Positions 18,121 to 27,210 of a stretch of 64,000 nucleotides of DNA are shown piece after piece; position 1 is the stretch's first letter; each line of letters starts with the position of its first letter. Both the position numbers and the translations under genes were made by a program. The notes beneath the pieces were generated by a model. The model was not told the DNA's origin, ran no database searches, and saw only the letters and a list, made by a program, of their open reading frames with translations. Source of the DNA: Yeguia hominis (GTDB lineage Bacteria; Bacillota; Clostridia; Oscillospirales; Acutalibacteraceae); the NCBI RefSeq assembly GCF_014384705.1, contig NZ_JACRSN010000006.1:84528-148527 (forward strand), in the 5' to 3' direction.

Positions 18121-18827
18121 CAGTCCACCTCCTTCCGCGCATCATCGCGTTCCGGGATCCGGTACGCGCCGGTAAAAGCGTCCGGGTTCACCGGCACATG
18201 GCCGCATTCGTTCATTGCGATGACTTTGCTGCTTCCGTCCGGCAAAAAATCGACAACGGAAATCGCTGTATTGACGCCCCAGCCGACTTCGCCGAGCGCC
18301 TCCACCGGCTTGCCGAGCGCCGCGCAGAGGATATTCCGAATCGCACAGCCGTGGGAAACAACGCACACGGTCTTGCCCATTTCCGCCGCAGCAATCCGCT
18401 TTGCCGCATTCCATACGCGCACATACACGTTCCGCATGGACTCGCCGCCCTCCGGCGCAAAATTCCATGGTTCTTCGCTCCAGGCGTATTCGTCCGCGAG
18501 ATGCGTCTTGGAGAATTCCTCAATCGGATTGCCCTCCCAGACGCCGCCGTGAATTTCGATCAGATCCGGCTCCGTCCTGATTGGGAGATGATGAAACTGG
18601 TTGATTGCCTCCGCGGTTTTGACTGCACGGTCCAGCGGGCTGGTGTAGATTGCATCGATCGGAAGATTCCGGCACCGCACTGCCAGCAGCGCGAGCTGTT
18701 CTTCCCCGCGCGGGCTGACCGGCGTGTCGATGTGCCCCTGAAAGACATGCCGAAGATTGCCCTCTGTCTCACAGTGCCGAACCAGCAGCATCCGGCAGGC
18801 GCCTTCCGGTTTTTTCTGCCATGCCAT
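18120..18827 (-). CDS. Histidine phosphatase family protein (phosphoglycerate mutase-like)
   Basis: A 235-residue protein with the phosphohistidine motif RHCETEGN (about 17-24; usual form RHGxT), a second Arg region TSPLDRAVKTAEA (about 62-74), a Glu in IHGGVWEG, and the second His in VVSHGCAIRN (about 160). This fits the cobalamin phosphatase/alpha-ribazole phosphatase or GpmB-like branch; the substrate cannot be told. It starts 1 bp after the pyrD stop; its Shine-Dalgarno sequence (GGAGG) lies inside the last codons of pyrD, so translation is probably coupled. Confidence 0.88.
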   Translation of the reverse strand: MAWQKKPEGACRMLLVRHCETEGNLRHVFQGHIDTPVSPRGEEQLALLAVRCRNLPIDAIYTSPLDRAVKTAEAINQFHHLPIRTEPDLIEIHGGVWEGNPIEEFSKTHLADEYAWSEEPWNFAPEGGESMRNVYVRVWNAAKRIAAAEMGKTVCVVSHGCAIRNILCAALGKPVEALGEVGWGVNTAISVVDFLPDGSSKVIAMNECGHVPVNPDAFTGAYRIPERDDARKEVD

Positions 18828-18828
18828 A

Positions 18829-19740
18829 TTAATATGCCTCCAATTTTCCGGTCAGTTCCGTCACAGAAGCGTATCCGTGCCGGTCAAGATACCCCTGCAG
18901 GCCGTCGAGCACCCGCAGATGCACATAGGGATCGGTAAAAAATGCCGTTCCGATCTGGACGGCCGTCGCGCCTGCCAGCAGCATTTCGACAGCATCCTCC
19001 CATTTTGAGATGCCGCCCAGCCCCACGACCGGAATTTTCACGCGGTTCGCAACCTGCCACACCATGCGCAGGGCAACCGGAAATACAGCCGGGCCGGAAA
19101 GTCCGCCGGTGTTGTTATGTAAAATCGGGCGGCGCGTTTCAATGTCAATGCGCATGCCGGTCAGCGTGTTGATGAGCGAAACCGCATCCGCACCGGCAAA
19201 CTCAGCCGCCTCTGCGAGTGCGGCAATATCCGTAACATTCGGGGAAAGCTTGACCATCATAGGCTTTTTGCAGTGCCGCCGCACGGCTCTGGTGATGCTC
19301 TCAACGCCTTCCGCCGTCACGCCGAACTGTACGCCGCCGGCCTTCACGTTCGGACAGGAAATATTCAGCTCCACAAGGTCGACCGCCGAGTCGGAAAGCC
19401 GCTCTGCGACCGCACAGTAATCTTCCGGACAGCTTCCCGCGATGTTCGCAATGACCGCCGTGCCCTGCTCCTTGAGCCAGGGCAGATCGTTTTCCAGGAA
19501 CGCCTCCACGCCGGGATTCTGCAGCCCGACAGCGTTGAGCATACCGGAGGGCGTTTCCGCAATGCGCGGCGGCGGGTTTCCGGGCCGCTCCCGAAGCGTT
19601 GTGCCCTTGCAGGAAATGCCGCCGAGTGTGGACAGCGGATAGAATTTTGCATATTCGCGCCCGAACCCGAAGGTGCCGGACGCCGCAATAATCGGATTTT
19701 GCAGGAGAACTCCCGCGAGATTGACCCGTACGTCAGCCAT
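18829..19740 (-). CDS. pyrD: Dihydroorotate dehydrogenase (NAD+), catalytic subunit
   Basis: A 303-residue class 1B enzyme that oxidises dihydroorotate to orotate with FMN. It has a NPIIAASGTFGFG start (about 15-27), the substrate motif NISCPNV (about 120-126, with the class-1 active-site Cys region), KLSPNVTDI (about 158) and the FMN phosphate loop VGLGGISKWEDA (about 235). The start at 19740 overlaps the pyrK stop (TAATG). It works as a heterotetramer with PyrK, encoded directly upstream. Confidence 0.94.
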   Translation of the reverse strand: MADVRVNLAGVLLQNPIIAASGTFGFGREYAKFYPLSTLGGISCKGTTLRERPGNPPPRIAETPSGMLNAVGLQNPGVEAFLENDLPWLKEQGTAVIANIAGSCPEDYCAVAERLSDSAVDLVELNISCPNVKAGGVQFGVTAEGVESITRAVRRHCKKPMMVKLSPNVTDIAALAEAAEFAGADAVSLINTLTGMRIDIETRRPILHNNTGGLSGPAVFPVALRMVWQVANRVKIPVVGLGGISKWEDAVEMLLAGATAVQIGTAFFTDPYVHLRVLDGLQGYLDRHGYASVTELTGKLEAY

Positions 19741-20675
19741 TATGCCTGCGCTCCTTCCCATGCGACGCGCGCCGCGTCAAAAACCGGACCGTCCTTACAG
19801 ACATGCCCGTAATAGGCCGTGCCGTCCTCGCGCAATAAGCTGCACGCGCACCCAAGACAGGCGCCGACGCCGCAGGCCATCCGCGCTTCCAGCGAAACCG
19901 CACAGGGAATCGCCCGCGCCTTTGCGTAGGATGCCACCGCCCGAAGCATCGGAACCGGCCCGCAGGCGGCAATCGCCGAAATTCCGGACTGCGGAAAACA
20001 GTCCGTCACAAAGCCCTTTTCTCCGAGAGAACCGTCCTCGGTCGCAATTCTGGTATCGCAGCCCAGCGCGCGGAATTCCTCCGCCAAAATCGCGGACTCC
20101 GCCGACCGGAAGCCCAGCACGGCGATGCAGTCCCCGTGCAGCGCCTGCGCAAGAAACAGCATCGGCGGCACGCCGATCCCCCCGCCGACCAGCATCACGC
20201 GCCCATCGGCACTCCGGCTTTTTTCCGGCGCACACACATCCCCATCTCCGCACGCGCTTCCGGCTTCGGGGTGAACACTTGCAAACTTGTTCCGGGCAAG
20301 CTCCGGATCACACACAGCCCCGTCTCCGCACGCGCTTCCGGCTTCGGGGCGACAGCTACCGCATTTACTCAGAATAGACTCCGGATCAAAAGAATTGCCG
20401 AGCGGGCCGAGGAGATCGAGCGTTTCCTCACGTCCCATGGCGGCAAGCGCGCGGGTTCCTTCTCCGCGGACCGCAAACACCAAGCGAACGGTTCCCTCCG
20501 CAGCGGAAGCAGAGCAGATGGAAATCGGCCGGCGCAGCGTGTGTCCCGGCAGACGGATATGCACAAACTGTCCGGGCCGCGCTTCTTTGGCAAGCTGCGG
20601 CGCGGACAGGGTAAAATCATAGATGCCGGGCGCAATGGCGCGGGCAGTCTGAATTTTGGCAAGATGCGTATCCAT
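19740..20675 (-). CDS. pyrK: Dihydroorotate dehydrogenase electron transfer subunit with in-frame repeat insert
   Basis: A 311-residue protein; normal PyrK is about 250-260. It has an FAD domain with RRPISICSA (about 48-56) and GEGTRAL, an NAD domain VMLVGGGIGVPPM (about 160-172), and the C-terminal [2Fe-2S] ligands in ACGVGACLGCAC...YYGHVCKDGPVF. It passes electrons from PyrD FMN to NAD+. The extra length is a Cys/Gly-rich stretch (about residues 97-158) exactly between the FAD and NAD domains, built of two copies of a 26-residue unit (PEAGSACGDG core). Conserved cofactor motifs are intact, so the insert is probably tolerated. Confidence 0.92.
   Translation of the reverse strand: MDTHLAKIQTARAIAPGIYDFTLSAPQLAKEARPGQFVHIRLPGHTLRRPISICSASAAEGTVRLVFAVRGEGTRALAAMGREETLDLLGPLGNSFDPESILSKCGSCRPEAGSACGDGAVCDPELARNKFASVHPEAGSACGDGDVCAPEKSRSADGRVMLVGGGIGVPPMLFLAQALHGDCIAVLGFRSAESAILAEEFRALGCDTRIATEDGSLGEKGFVTDCFPQSGISAIAACGPVPMLRAVASYAKARAIPCAVSLEARMACGVGACLGCACSLLREDGTAYYGHVCKDGPVFDAARVAWEGAQA
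20215..20395 (-). repeat. 78-bp in-frame tandem repeat inside pyrK
   Basis: The 18-mer tccgcacgcgcttccggc occurs at 20247 and again at 20325, a 78-bp period. The second period is complete, and a degenerate third part continues to about 20395. It translates to 26-residue units with a PEAGSACGDG core. The segment ccgggcaagctccgga (about 20292) resembles the ccgagcaagcccgga core of the IorAB insert. Confidence 0.8.
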
Positions 20676-20686
20676 GCGGCCCCTCC

Positions 20687-20989
20687 TTAATTGCCAAACA
20701 GGCTGGCCAGCGGCGCAATGATCCGTTGCAGATCCGCAATCGCCTGATTCAGCGTCTCAATGTCAATCTTTTGGATTTTGTCCACTGCAAGCTGCATGCT
20801 GGACACTGCGTCGGAGACCTCCTGCAGTGTTTGCGCCATGCGCGGCAGCAGGATCACCGCCGCAAGAACCGCTGCAAGCAGTAAAATTCCGCATACCAGC
20901 GCACAAAGTCTGGCGGCTGAGAGCTGCTTTTTCAAAAGGGCGTTTTGTTCGCGTAAAAGTGCGCAGAGTTCTGTTCTTTCTTCGAGCAT
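20687..20989 (-). CDS. Small single-pass membrane protein with coiled coil (hypothetical)
   Basis: A 100-residue protein. The start at 20989 is chosen because GGAGG lies 7 nt upstream; the longer frame upstream overlaps pyrF out of phase. It has an N-terminal amphipathic helix (EERTELCALLREQNALLKK), one transmembrane segment at about 28-48 (LCALVCGILLLAAVLAAVILL), and then a heptad-like helix (about 52-92). It sits inside the pyrimidine operon between pyrF and pyrK. No family was recognised; it may have no role in pyrimidine synthesis. Confidence 0.65.
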   Translation of the reverse strand: MLEERTELCALLREQNALLKKQLSAARLCALVCGILLLAAVLAAVILLPRMAQTLQEVSDAVSSMQLAVDKIQKIDIETLNQAIADLQRIIAPLASLFGN

Positions 20990-21104
20990 GCATAGGCCTC
21001 CTTCTAAAAATGCCGTTTCGCCGCGCCTCTGCCTTTGCGTCAAAGGCGTTTCCACGGCGATCCGGACTGCGAATTTGATTCCGTTTTTCCGTGTCCCCGC
21101 GCTT

Positions 21105-22016
21105 TTACCGCGCGGCAATTGCCTCCATAATCTCGTCCCGCATGCGCGTTGCCTCACGGGCAGCGGCCTCCATGAAGTCTCCGCCGCTTTTTTTCCACGC
21201 GCAGAGGATCCCGCGCGAAGAATTGACCACCGCGCCGATTCCGTTTTTGTCAAACGCCGGCGCAGCGTCTTTTCCGCCGCCGCCCTGCGCGCCGTAACCC
21301 GGCACCAGGAAGAAGGTGTGCGGCAGCGCCTGACGCAGTTCTTCGAGCTGCTGCGGATAGGTCGCCCCGACCACCGCACCGACCCGGCTGTAGCCGGAAA
21401 TGCCGATGCTGTCCGCGCCCCAGGCTTCACACATGGCACCCATCGCGCGGTAAACGGTCTCGCCGGAGGCCAGTTTCTGATCCTGCAATTCCCCGGACGA
21501 CGGGTTCGAGGTCTTGACAAGCACAAAAATGCTCTTGTCAAGCGCATTGCAGATTTTGCAAAGCGGCCGGATTCCGTCGCTGCCCAGATAACCGTTCACG
21601 GTCAGCGCGTTCGCGCCGAACGGCGAAAAGGCGAACTCCTCCACGCTGTTCTCTCCGAGATGCGCCACCGCGTAGGCCTCCATCGTGGTGCCGATGTCGT
21701 TGCGTTTGCCGTCGGTAATGACATAGAGGCCTTTTTTCCGCGCATAGGCAATCGTCTCTGCCAGCGCGCGGACGCCCTCCCAGCCGAACGCCTCGTAATA
21801 GGCGCACTGGGGCTTGACCGCGGGAACCAGTCCCGTGAGCGCGTCGATGATCCCGCGGTTAAAGCGCAGGATGGCTTCTGCCGCGCCGGCCGGCGTTTTG
21901 CCGTACTGGCGGTATGCGTCCTCCCGGATCTGTTCCGGAATGTAGTCGAGTTTCGGATCAAGTCCTGCCACCGTCGGGTTTTGACAAGCCCGGATTGCCT
22001 GAATCAGCCGTTCCAT
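21105..22016 (-). CDS. pyrF: Orotidine 5'-phosphate decarboxylase (type 2)
   Basis: A 303-residue protein; the start at 22016 has AAGGAG 9 nt upstream. The catalytic motif DGKRNDIGTT (about 93-102) is the Asp-Lys-Asp array of OMP decarboxylases. VAGLDPKLDYIP near the N-terminus and VPGYGAQGGG near the C-terminus are typical of the longer type 2 branch. It converts OMP to UMP, the last step of de novo pyrimidine synthesis. It lies 47 bp after the pyrC stop; the next gene follows after 115 bp. Confidence 0.93.
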   Translation of the reverse strand: MERLIQAIRACQNPTVAGLDPKLDYIPEQIREDAYRQYGKTPAGAAEAILRFNRGIIDALTGLVPAVKPQCAYYEAFGWEGVRALAETIAYARKKGLYVITDGKRNDIGTTMEAYAVAHLGENSVEEFAFSPFGANALTVNGYLGSDGIRPLCKICNALDKSIFVLVKTSNPSSGELQDQKLASGETVYRAMGAMCEAWGADSIGISGYSRVGAVVGATYPQQLEELRQALPHTFFLVPGYGAQGGGGKDAAPAFDKNGIGAVVNSSRGILCAWKKSGGDFMEAAAREATRMRDEIMEAIAAR

Positions 22017-22063
22017 CGAAATTTTCTCCTTTTCCCGCCAGTCTGGCGTGTGTTTCTCTCGGT

Positions 22064-23326
22064 TCAAAGTGTCGGGCGGTAAACCACCGTGCCGCCCGCA
22101 ATGGTCATCCGAACGCGTCCGGAAAGCGTCATGCCCTTAAACGGACAGTTCCGGCTCTTTCCGTGGAATCGCGCAGGATCGACCGTGTTCCGTGCCTTAG
22201 GGTCAAACAGCACAAGGTCCGCCGGCGCACCGGGCGAAAGCGTCCCGGCAGGAATGCCGAGAATCCGCGCCGGATTGCGGGACATTTTTTCCAGCAGCTC
22301 CGCAAGCGTCAGATGCCCCGGCTCTACAAGGAAGGTCAGCCCAGCCGCAAGCGAGGTCTCCATGCCGATCGAGCCGTTCGGTGCGCCCAGAAAATCCGCT
22401 TTTTCCGCAGGCGCGTGCGGCGCGTGGTCGGTTGCAATGGCGTCGAGTGTTCCGTCGCAAAGGCCCTCGATCACCGCCAAGACATCCGCTTTGGTCCGCA
22501 GCGGCGGGTTCATCCGGTAATCGGCATCACGCTTTGAAAGGAGCGACTCGTCGAGTGAAAAATAGTGCGGCGCCGTCTCCGCCGTCACGCGCACGCCGCG
22601 CGCCTTGGCCTTTCGGATCAGCGCAACCGAGCCGCGCGTGCTGACGTGGCAAAGATGCAGCGGGACCTGCAGTTCTTCGGCAAGCGCAAGATCCCGGGCG
22701 ATTCCGTTTTCTTCGGCGGCTTCCGGCATTCCGGGCACGCCGAGCGCTTCGGCAAGCGCGCCGGCATTCATTTTTCCGCCCATGAGCGCCGGATCCTCAC
22801 AGTGCGCAAAGACCGGCAGCCCGAGCCGCGCGGCCTCCAAAAGCGTCCGGCGCATGCAGTCCGCCGTTTTGACGGGAAACCCGTCGTCTGATACGGCGCG
22901 CGCACCGGCTGCCTGCATGGCGGCAAGATCACAGCAATTCTCGCTGAAAAGCCCTTTTGTCGCCGCCGATGCCTGATAGACGTGAATCTTCTGCTGTGCC
23001 GCGCGGGATAAAAATGCGCGGAGCACTTCGGGGGAGTCCATCGCCGGACGGGTGTTCGGCATGGCAAGCAAACTCGTCACACCGCCCGCCGCAGCCGCAC
23101 GGCACCCGGAAACGAGATCCTCTTTTTCCGTCTGACCGGGATCCCGCAGATGCACATGCAGATCGACAAGTCCCGGTGCGGCAACCAGCCCCGCCGCATC
23201 GATGGTTTCATCGGGCGTTTCCTTCGGATCCGGCTGCACAAATACGCCGTCCCGAATCCAAAGCTCTTTTTTCTTAAGGCCGGACGGCTCCAACACCGCG
23301 GCCCCGCATATGCGGATGCTTCCCAT
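22064..23326 (-). CDS. pyrC: Dihydroorotase
   Basis: A 420-residue type I dihydroorotase/amidohydrolase. The start at 23326 (ATG, AGGAG 8 nt upstream) is preferred over a GTG nine bases upstream. It has the metal motif DLHVHLRDPGQ (about 56-66), an Asp-containing DDGFPV (about 147), HCEDP (about 173), HVSTRGS (about 225) and ATDHAPH (about 298-304). It cyclises carbamoyl aspartate to dihydroorotate. It is the first gene of pyrC-pyrF-X-pyrK-pyrD. The leader (23335-23400) has a GGCTT-ccga-AAGCC hairpin inside a GACCC/GGGTC stem, but no clear PyrR-binding sequence was recognised. Confidence 0.93.
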   Translation of the reverse strand: MGSIRICGAAVLEPSGLKKKELWIRDGVFVQPDPKETPDETIDAAGLVAAPGLVDLHVHLRDPGQTEKEDLVSGCRAAAAGGVTSLLAMPNTRPAMDSPEVLRAFLSRAAQQKIHVYQASAATKGLFSENCCDLAAMQAAGARAVSDDGFPVKTADCMRRTLLEAARLGLPVFAHCEDPALMGGKMNAGALAEALGVPGMPEAAEENGIARDLALAEELQVPLHLCHVSTRGSVALIRKAKARGVRVTAETAPHYFSLDESLLSKRDADYRMNPPLRTKADVLAVIEGLCDGTLDAIATDHAPHAPAEKADFLGAPNGSIGMETSLAAGLTFLVEPGHLTLAELLEKMSRNPARILGIPAGTLSPGAPADLVLFDPKARNTVDPARFHGKSRNCPFKGMTLSGRVRMTIAGGTVVYRPTL

Positions 23327-23639
23327 CGGCTGCACTCCTTATCTTCTGACCCGCCCGGCTTTCGGAAGCCGTCTGCACAGACTTTCCGTCAGGGTCGGGT
23401 TCGGTTTCGTTTTCTTTTGCGTCTCTTCTTCTGCGCCTTAAAATCGTTCTGCCACCCGTTTTCTGCCGCCCAGAAGCGTCAAGCGCACCCATCTGTCCGC
23501 CTTTGCCGTATCGCATTTTGAAAGCCGTTCCGCGCACAGAGGGGTTTAGGCTTCTCCGTTTTCGCGCGGCATATCCAGTAAACCGCGGACTAGAAGCAGA
23601 TCCGTATGAAAAAGCTGGGAACCCGTCGCGAAACAGCCA

Positions 23640-24185
23640 CAGAACAGTTGCGGAAATGCCGCGAAACCGCTGCAGAACAGCAGAATTCCCCTCCCGCGTC
23701 CGGCGCGCCACAGAACGGAGCAAACCCCCGGCGCGATGGAAGACACTGCGTGTCTGTGGAAGAAAAATTTGGGCACGTATAGAATTTTAACGGTGTATAC
23801 AGAAAGCCGCGGAACGGAGAAAACGTCCTCCCGCGTCCACCATTCTTACAGAACGGAGAATGCATCCGGCGCGACGAACGGCACTTCGTGCCCTCCCGCG
23901 TCCAGCACGTTTCCAGAACGGAGCAAACCCCCGGCGCGATGGAAGACACTGCGTGTCTGTGGAAGAAAAATTTGGGCACGTGCAGAATTTTAACGGTGTA
24001 TACAGAAAGCCGCGGAACGGAGAAAGCGTCCTCTCGCGTCCGGCGCGTGTATAGAACGGAGAATGCATCCGGCGCGATGAAACACGCTTCGCGTGCTCCC
24101 GCGTCCGGCACGCCGCAGAACGGACAAAACCCCCGGCGCGACGAAAGACGCTCTGCGTCCGCGATGGAACACCCTTCGTGTGTGT
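23640..24185 (-). repeat. Dispersed-repeat spacer, minus orientation
   Basis: Two near-identical segments of about 120 bp (23710-23830 and 23920-24030) carry ggaagacactgcgtgtctgtggaagaaaaatttgggcacgt plus the cgcggaacggagaa(a) block. Mini-hairpins include GACGC-tct-GCGTC at about 24147-24159. Between 23335 and 23640 lie the pyrC leader and unassigned sequence. Confidence 0.8.
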
Positions 24186-24226
24186 GAAAAGACCGCGGGA
24201 GGGAAAAGTCCTCTCGCGGTCTGCTT
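24186..24226 (-). terminator. Terminator of serC-serA
   Basis: On the minus strand AGACCGCG...AGAGG pairs with CCCTCCCGCGGTCT, followed by TTTTCA, just after the serA stop codon at 24234. The stem is long (8 bp plus an inner part) and the T-run is short. Confidence 0.65.
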
Positions 24227-24233
24227 GTTGAGG

Positions 24234-25400
24234 TCAGCCCGGAATAACCCGAACGCGAATAATCGCCGGGACATCCGAAAGCTTCTGCACCGCTGCGCCG
24301 ACATCTCCGCCGGTCACATCGACAATGGTATACGCATAGTCTTTGCGGGACTTGCTCTGCATATTTTCAATATTGACACCGGCGCCGCCCATCACACCGG
24401 CCAGAAGGCTGATAGTGTTCGGCACATTCTTGTGGATGATACAAATCCGATCCGAACCGTCGCGCGGCATGGAAATCGCCGGCATGTTCACCGAATTGCA
24501 GATATTTCCGTTTTCCAGATAATCGCGAACCTGATCCGCCGCCATGCAGGCACAGTTGTCCTCGGACTCCGGCGTAGAAGCGCCCAGGTGCGGAATCGCC
24601 AGAACGCCCGGTACATCGATCAGATCGTCACTCGGGAAGTCCGTCGCATAGGCCGCAACCTTGCCGGAAGCCAGCGCCTCGAGCATATCTGCGGAATTCA
24701 CCAGTCCGCCGCGCGCAAAGTTGAGAATCCGCACGCCGTCGTGCATCTTTGCGAAGCTGTCCTTTGAGATCAGATCCTTTGTGTCCGGCGTGAGCGGAAC
24801 GTGTACCGTAATATAGTCACAGGAGAAAATCTCATCGAGCGTGTGCGCGTGATGAATCGCGCGGGAAAGCCCCCATGCACCGTCGACCGAAAGGAACGGG
24901 TCATACCCGTAAACCGTCATTCCGAGCGCCGCAGCGGCATTCGCAACCAATACGCCGATCGCGCCGAGCCCGATCACACCGAGCGTCTTTCCGGCAATTT
25001 CCGGACCCGCAAACTGGGACTTTCCTTTTTCGACCAGCTTGCCGACCTCGTCGCCCTTGCCTTTGAGGGTTTTGGCCCATTCAACCGAATCGATCACCTT
25101 CCGCGAAGAAAGCAGCAGCGCCGCAACGACCAGCTCTTTGACAGCGTTTGCGTTGGCGCCCGGCGTGTTGAACACGACGATGCCCGCTTCGCTGCAGCGG
25201 TCAATCGGGATGTTGTTGACACCGGCGCCTGCCCGCGCGATGGCCAGCAGAGAGTTCGGAAATTCGGTCTCATGCATGGAAGCGGAGCGCACCAAAACGG
25301 CGTCCGCGGAATCGATTTTATCCGTCAGTTCGTAATTTTCGCCGAGACGGTTCGTGCCGACTGCGGCAATTTTATTGAGGCAGTGAATGTGATACATCAT
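24234..25400 (-). CDS. serA: D-3-phosphoglycerate dehydrogenase (short form with ACT domain)
   Basis: A 388-residue NAD-dependent 2-hydroxyacid dehydrogenase, first step of serine synthesis. The Rossmann loop GVIGLGAIG (about 143-151), NFARGGLVN with the substrate Arg (about 227), an acidic residue near FPSDD, and the catalytic His in IPHLGAST (about 271) are all present. The C-terminal about 80 residues form an ACT-like domain (NTISLLAGVMGGAGVNIENM). It is 24 bp downstream of serC and co-transcribed. Confidence 0.93.
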   Translation of the reverse strand: MMYHIHCLNKIAAVGTNRLGENYELTDKIDSADAVLVRSASMHETEFPNSLLAIARAGAGVNNIPIDRCSEAGIVVFNTPGANANAVKELVVAALLLSSRKVIDSVEWAKTLKGKGDEVGKLVEKGKSQFAGPEIAGKTLGVIGLGAIGVLVANAAAALGMTVYGYDPFLSVDGAWGLSRAIHHAHTLDEIFSCDYITVHVPLTPDTKDLISKDSFAKMHDGVRILNFARGGLVNSADMLEALASGKVAAYATDFPSDDLIDVPGVLAIPHLGASTPESEDNCACMAADQVRDYLENGNICNSVNMPAISMPRDGSDRICIIHKNVPNTISLLAGVMGGAGVNIENMQSKSRKDYAYTIVDVTGGDVGAAVQKLSDVPAIIRVRVIPG

Positions 25401-25424
25401 AAATCCCCCGTTTCTCTGGTCGGT

Positions 25425-26510
25425 TCAGGCGTTGGCAGCCTCGAACGCTTTCATAAAATCGACGAGCTTTTCCACGCCTTCGAGCGGCATTGCATTATAA
25501 ATGGAAGCGCGCATTCCGCCGACAGAGCGGTGACCCTTGAGGTTGACAAATCCGGCTGCCGCAGCCTCGCTGACAAATTTCGCATCGAGATCTTTGTCGC
25601 CGGTTACGAACGTCACGTTCATCATCGAGCGGGAATCCTTCTTCGCGCAGGGCTTAAAGAGTTTCGACGAATCGAGGAAATCATACAGCACAGCGGCTTT
25701 TTTCTCATTGTGCGCCTTCATGCCGGCAAGTCCGCCCATCTCGTCGCGGATCCATTCCAGCACCAGCTTGCAGATATAAATCGACCAGCACGGCGGCGTG
25801 TTGTACATCGAATCATTGTCGGCAATCGTCTTGTAGTTGAACATCGCCGGGGTAATTTCCATCTCGTGACCGATCAGATCCTCGCGTACAATCACGATGG
25901 TCAGGCCGGCCGGAGCCATGTTCTTCTGCGCGCCCGCATAGAGCAGACCGAACTTCGTAACGTCAAGCGGCTCGCTGGCGATGCAGGAGGAAATATCGGC
26001 AACCAGCGGCACGTTTCCGGTTTCGGGAAGCGTGTGCCATTTTGTGCCGTAGATCGTATTGTTCATGCAGATGTGGAAGTAATCCGCATCCGGACGGAAC
26101 TCCTTCGGATCGAGCGCCGGAATGCAGGAGAAGCCCTCTTCCTTGGAAGAAGCAACCGCCTTGACGTCGCCGTACCGGCAGGCTTCCTTATAGGCTTTCG
26201 TGGAGAACTGGCCGCTGAGTACATAGTCAGCTTTGCCGCTTCCGGTCATGAGGTTCATCGGCACCATTGTAAACTGCGAGGACGCGCCGCCCTGCATAAA
26301 CAGCACTTTGTAATTGTCCGGGATCTCGAGGACTTCGCGCATCAGGCGCTGCGCCTCCACGATGATTTCGTCATAAACTTTGGAACGGTGTGACATTTCC
26401 ATTACGGACTGACCGCTGCCCTTGTAATCAAGCATTTCCTCTGCCGCACGGCGCAGAACCGATTCCGGCAGCATAGAAGGACCGGCAGAAAAATTGTAAA
26501 CACGGCTCAT
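25425..26510 (-). CDS. serC: Phosphoserine aminotransferase
   Basis: A 361-residue class V PLP aminotransferase that makes 3-phosphoserine from phosphohydroxypyruvate. It opens with the family start YNFSAGPSMLPE, has FMQGGASSQF (about 73), ADISSCIAS (about 170), and the PLP lysine in YAGAQKNMAPAG (Lys about 194). GGAGGG lies 8 nt before the ATG. First gene of the serC-serA operon under a strong promoter. Confidence 0.95.
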   Translation of the reverse strand: MSRVYNFSAGPSMLPESVLRRAAEEMLDYKGSGQSVMEMSHRSKVYDEIIVEAQRLMREVLEIPDNYKVLFMQGGASSQFTMVPMNLMTGSGKADYVLSGQFSTKAYKEACRYGDVKAVASSKEEGFSCIPALDPKEFRPDADYFHICMNNTIYGTKWHTLPETGNVPLVADISSCIASEPLDVTKFGLLYAGAQKNMAPAGLTIVIVREDLIGHEMEITPAMFNYKTIADNDSMYNTPPCWSIYICKLVLEWIRDEMGGLAGMKAHNEKKAAVLYDFLDSSKLFKPCAKKDSRSMMNVTFVTGDKDLDAKFVSEAAAAGFVNLKGHRSVGGMRASIYNAMPLEGVEKLVDFMKAFEAANA

Positions 26511-26532
26511 TTCTTACACCCTCCGATTTGTT

Positions 26533-26556
26533 GTCCGGCGCAAAGTCGGCGCCGGA
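26533..26556 (-). promoter_or_regulatory. Hairpin in the serC leader
   Basis: TCCGGCGC/GCGCCGGA arms around a cgacttt loop, lying between the promoter and the ribosome site of serC. It could shape mRNA stability or translation; no T-run follows, so it is not an ordinary terminator. Confidence 0.45.
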
Positions 26557-26665
26557 AAGATTTGCCGAAAATAAGCACCGCGTCCGTCCCGGTTTTTCTA
26601 AGAAAGCTGAACCACAGACAGGCGCGTTCCCCTTGCCTTATTTCGGTATATTTTATACTGATTTT

Positions 26666-26694
26666 ATTATAGTTTCCCGCATTCTGCAAGTCAA
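26666..26694 (-). promoter_or_regulatory. Promoter of serC-serA
   Basis: On the minus strand: TTGACT (26689-26694), exactly 17 bp, TATAAT (26666-26671). The predicted leader is about 150 nt. Confidence 0.8.
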
Positions 26695-26769
26695 TTCCCG
26701 ATCTTCCCACACCCGGAAATTCTATCTCCCTCACGAAAACAGAGAAACCAGCCCCCCATTTTTGTGCAC

Positions 26770-27210
26770 CACACACGAAGCGTCTTCCCCCGCGCACACG
26801 AAGTGTGTTCCATCGCGGGCACGAAGTGCCGTTCATCGCGCCGGGGTTTTGCTCCGTTCTGCGGCGCGCCGGACGCGGGAGCACGCGAAGCGTGTTTCAT
26901 CGCGCACGCGCAGCGTGTTTCATCGCGCCGGATGCATTCTCCGTTCTATACACGCGCCGGACGCGAGAGGACGCTTTCTCCGTTCCGCGGCTTTCAATAT
27001 ACACAATACACCGTTCAAAAGTCTGCGTATGCTCAAAGTTTTTTCAGTATACTGGGCACGGACGCAGAGCGCCTTTCATCGCGCACGCGCAGCGTGTCTC
27101 ATCGCGCCGGGGGTTTGCTCCGTTCTGTGGCGCGCCGGACGCGGGAGCACGCGAAGCGTGTTTCATCGCGCCGGATGCATTCTCCGTTCTATACACGCGC
27201 AAGAATATTT
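26770..27210 (+). repeat. Dispersed-repeat spacer
   Basis: Plus-oriented modules: mini-hairpins CACAC-gaa-GTGTG, GGCAC-gaa-GTGCC and CACGC-gaa-GCGTG, each followed by TTYCAYCGCG, then two copies of TCTCCGTTCTATACACGCGC. It ends near cgcgcaagaat at 27210. The following 27220-27480 is AT-rich and contains the probable promoter region of the XRE gene plus an AGCACGT/ACGTGCT hairpin at about 27388-27410. Confidence 0.8.

Noticed and set aside
20990..21547. N-terminal extension of the small membrane protein in the pyrimidine operon
   Set aside because: It overlaps pyrF out of frame, and the ATG at 20989 has its own ribosome site.
23335..23400. PyrR-type attenuator in front of pyrC
   Set aside because: Only a modest hairpin was found; no PyrR-binding consensus and no terminator/antiterminator pair could be drawn.
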